From: Halomonas sp. PR-M31
Lineage (GTDB): Bacteria; Pseudomonadota; Gammaproteobacteria; Pseudomonadales; Halomonadaceae
NCBI RefSeq assembly: GCF_001039575.1
Contig: NZ_JIBT01000024.1
Location: forward strand, 1 to 64,000
Direction of reading: 5' to 3'
Length of the DNA: 64,000 bases
A model generated the notes under the pieces. The model was not told the origin of the DNA, searched no databases, and saw only the letters and a program-made list of their open reading frames with translations. This document shows, one piece after another, positions 63,324 to 64,000 of this stretch (position 1 is its first letter; every line of letters starts with the position of its first letter). The position numbers and the translations under genes are program-made.

Positions 63324-63956
63324 TCAACCGTTAAGCTCAATCACACGTCCACCCGCCGCTTCGGCGTCCGCCACGTCATGGGTAACCATCAACGTCGGCA
63401 GGCCTTCCTGACGCACCCGTTCAAACACCAGCTGGCGCATTTCGTCTCGCAGGGTAGCGTCGAGCTTTGAGAAGGGTTCATCGAGCAGCATGGCCTTTGG
63501 CTTGGATAGCAGTACGCGCATGAGCGCTACCCGGGAGCGCTGGCCGCCGGAGAGGGTGGCGGGGTCGCGGTGGGCAAATCCTTCTAGGCCTATTTCCTCG
63601 AGTGCCGTCTCGACACGCTGCTGACGCTCGCGGCGTGAGCCGTCGGCGATCATGCCAAAGGCCAGATTACCGCCCACGCCAAGATGAGGAAACAGCAGCG
63701 GGTCCTGAAACAGCAATCCCACCCGGCGTGCCTCCGCGGGTAGCCGAGTGAGGTCGCGCTCCCCTAGCCGAACCCTGCCGCTGGCGGAGAAGGCAGGTGA
63801 TAGAAAGCCAGCGATATAGGCCAGCAGCGTCGATTTGCCCACTCCGGAAGGGCCCATTACCGTCAATACTTCCCCGGGTGCAATGGCGGTATCGATGCCA
63901 AGCAGGGAACTGCCTTCGAGGGCGATATGTACATTTTCCAAGATCAACGAATGCAT
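63324..63956 (-). CDS. ynjD: ABC transporter ATP-binding protein (YnjD-like)
   Basis: ATPase of an importer of the YnjBCD type. The 210 residues have Walker A GPSGVGKST, Q-loop GLLFQDPLLFPHL, signature TLSGGQRSRVALMR, Walker B MLLDEPFSKLD and H-loop LMVTHD. The text LFQDPLLFPHLGVGGNLAFG is typical of YnjD. Its permease and binding protein should lie just beyond the right edge, upstream of it on the minus strand. Substrate unknown, although YnjBCD is related to the thiamine importers. Confidence 0.85.
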   Translation of the reverse strand: MHSLILENVHIALEGSSLLGIDTAIAPGEVLTVMGPSGVGKSTLLAYIAGFLSPAFSASGRVRLGERDLTRLPAEARRVGLLFQDPLLFPHLGVGGNLAFGMIADGSRRERQQRVETALEEIGLEGFAHRDPATLSGGQRSRVALMRVLLSKPKAMLLDEPFSKLDATLRDEMRQLVFERVRQEGLPTLMVTHDVADAEAAGGRVIELNG

Positions 63957-64000
63957 GGAGCTCCTGAAAATGAAAGATGGCGCGACGGCGTCATACTGAT

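Noticed and set aside
1-64000. CRISPR arrays, rRNA or tRNA genes
   Set aside because: No regularly spaced repeats and no cloverleaf or rRNA sequences were recognised while reading the window; short or unusual tRNAs cannot be excluded without tRNAscan-SE.

Overview
This 64 kb window is a chromosomal stretch of a moderately halophilic gammaproteobacterium, most probably Halomonas or a close relative in Halomonadaceae. The main evidence is a nearly complete ectoine/hydroxyectoine degradation cluster (doeA-doeB-doeX, doeC-doeD, eutB, eutC) with an NhaD-type Na+/H+ antiporter inside it. Chemoreceptors, Bae- and Cpx-like two-component systems and a complete tyrosine-to-fumarate pathway support a versatile, motile soil or saline-water bacterium. 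I could not run a database search, so product names rest on motifs and recalled family features.

Layout. 0.2-3.5 kb: thiamine ABC importer thiBPQ. 3.5-9.1 kb: ABM-domain membrane protein, aldehyde dehydrogenase, chemoreceptor, HD-GYP phosphodiesterase. 9.5-14 kb: PBP5-type D,D-carboxypeptidase with SPOR domain, PAP2 phosphatase, BaeSR-like pair. 14-19 kb: nitrate-sensor-like (NIT) chemoreceptor behind a perfect Anr/FNR box, LysO exporter, DUF3108 protein, Tat-exported aldo/keto reductase. 19-27 kb: ADP/ATP-carrier-like transporter, Spy/CpxP-like chaperone divergent from CpxRA, two ABC exporters. 27-34 kb: small accessory genes, including a RES-Xre toxin-antitoxin pair and a PemK module flanked by two copies of the yejK 3' end, then yejK and ghrA. 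34-47.4 kb: chemoreceptor and the ectoine catabolic cluster, interrupted by cbpAM. 47.5-52.1 kb: an accessory strip with all genes on one strand, two more toxin-antitoxin pairs, a LysE exporter, orphan proteins and integron-attC-like sequences. 52.2-61.1 kb: HAD dehalogenase, DUF302 protein, then phhB-phhA, phhR and hpd-hmgA-fahA-maiA, with a perfect TyrR/PhhR box before hpd. 61.1-64 kb: ECF sigma factor with zinc anti-sigma factor, a family 2 glycosyltransferase, a secreted peptide of repeated Asn-Pro-Cys units, and a YnjD-like ATPase cut off from its partners by the window edge.

How the genes work together. DoeA opens ectoine to N-acetyl-diaminobutyrate, DoeB deacetylates it, DoeD transaminates to aspartate semialdehyde and DoeC oxidises this to aspartate; EutB and EutC feed hydroxyectoine into the route. 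PhhAB turns phenylalanine into tyrosine, and after transamination Hpd, HmgA, MaiA and FahA release fumarate and acetoacetate under PhhR control.

Nine genes are broken by frameshifts, most repairable by restoring one C or G to a short C/G run. The pattern looks more like indel errors in the assembly than true gene decay, so I annotate these as single interrupted coding regions. The most novel-looking items are the Asn-Pro-Cys repeat peptide beside a redox-type sigma/anti-sigma pair, the yejK-end duplication around a toxin-antitoxin module, the attC-like cassette strip, and a 114-bp imperfect palindrome between doeC and doeD.
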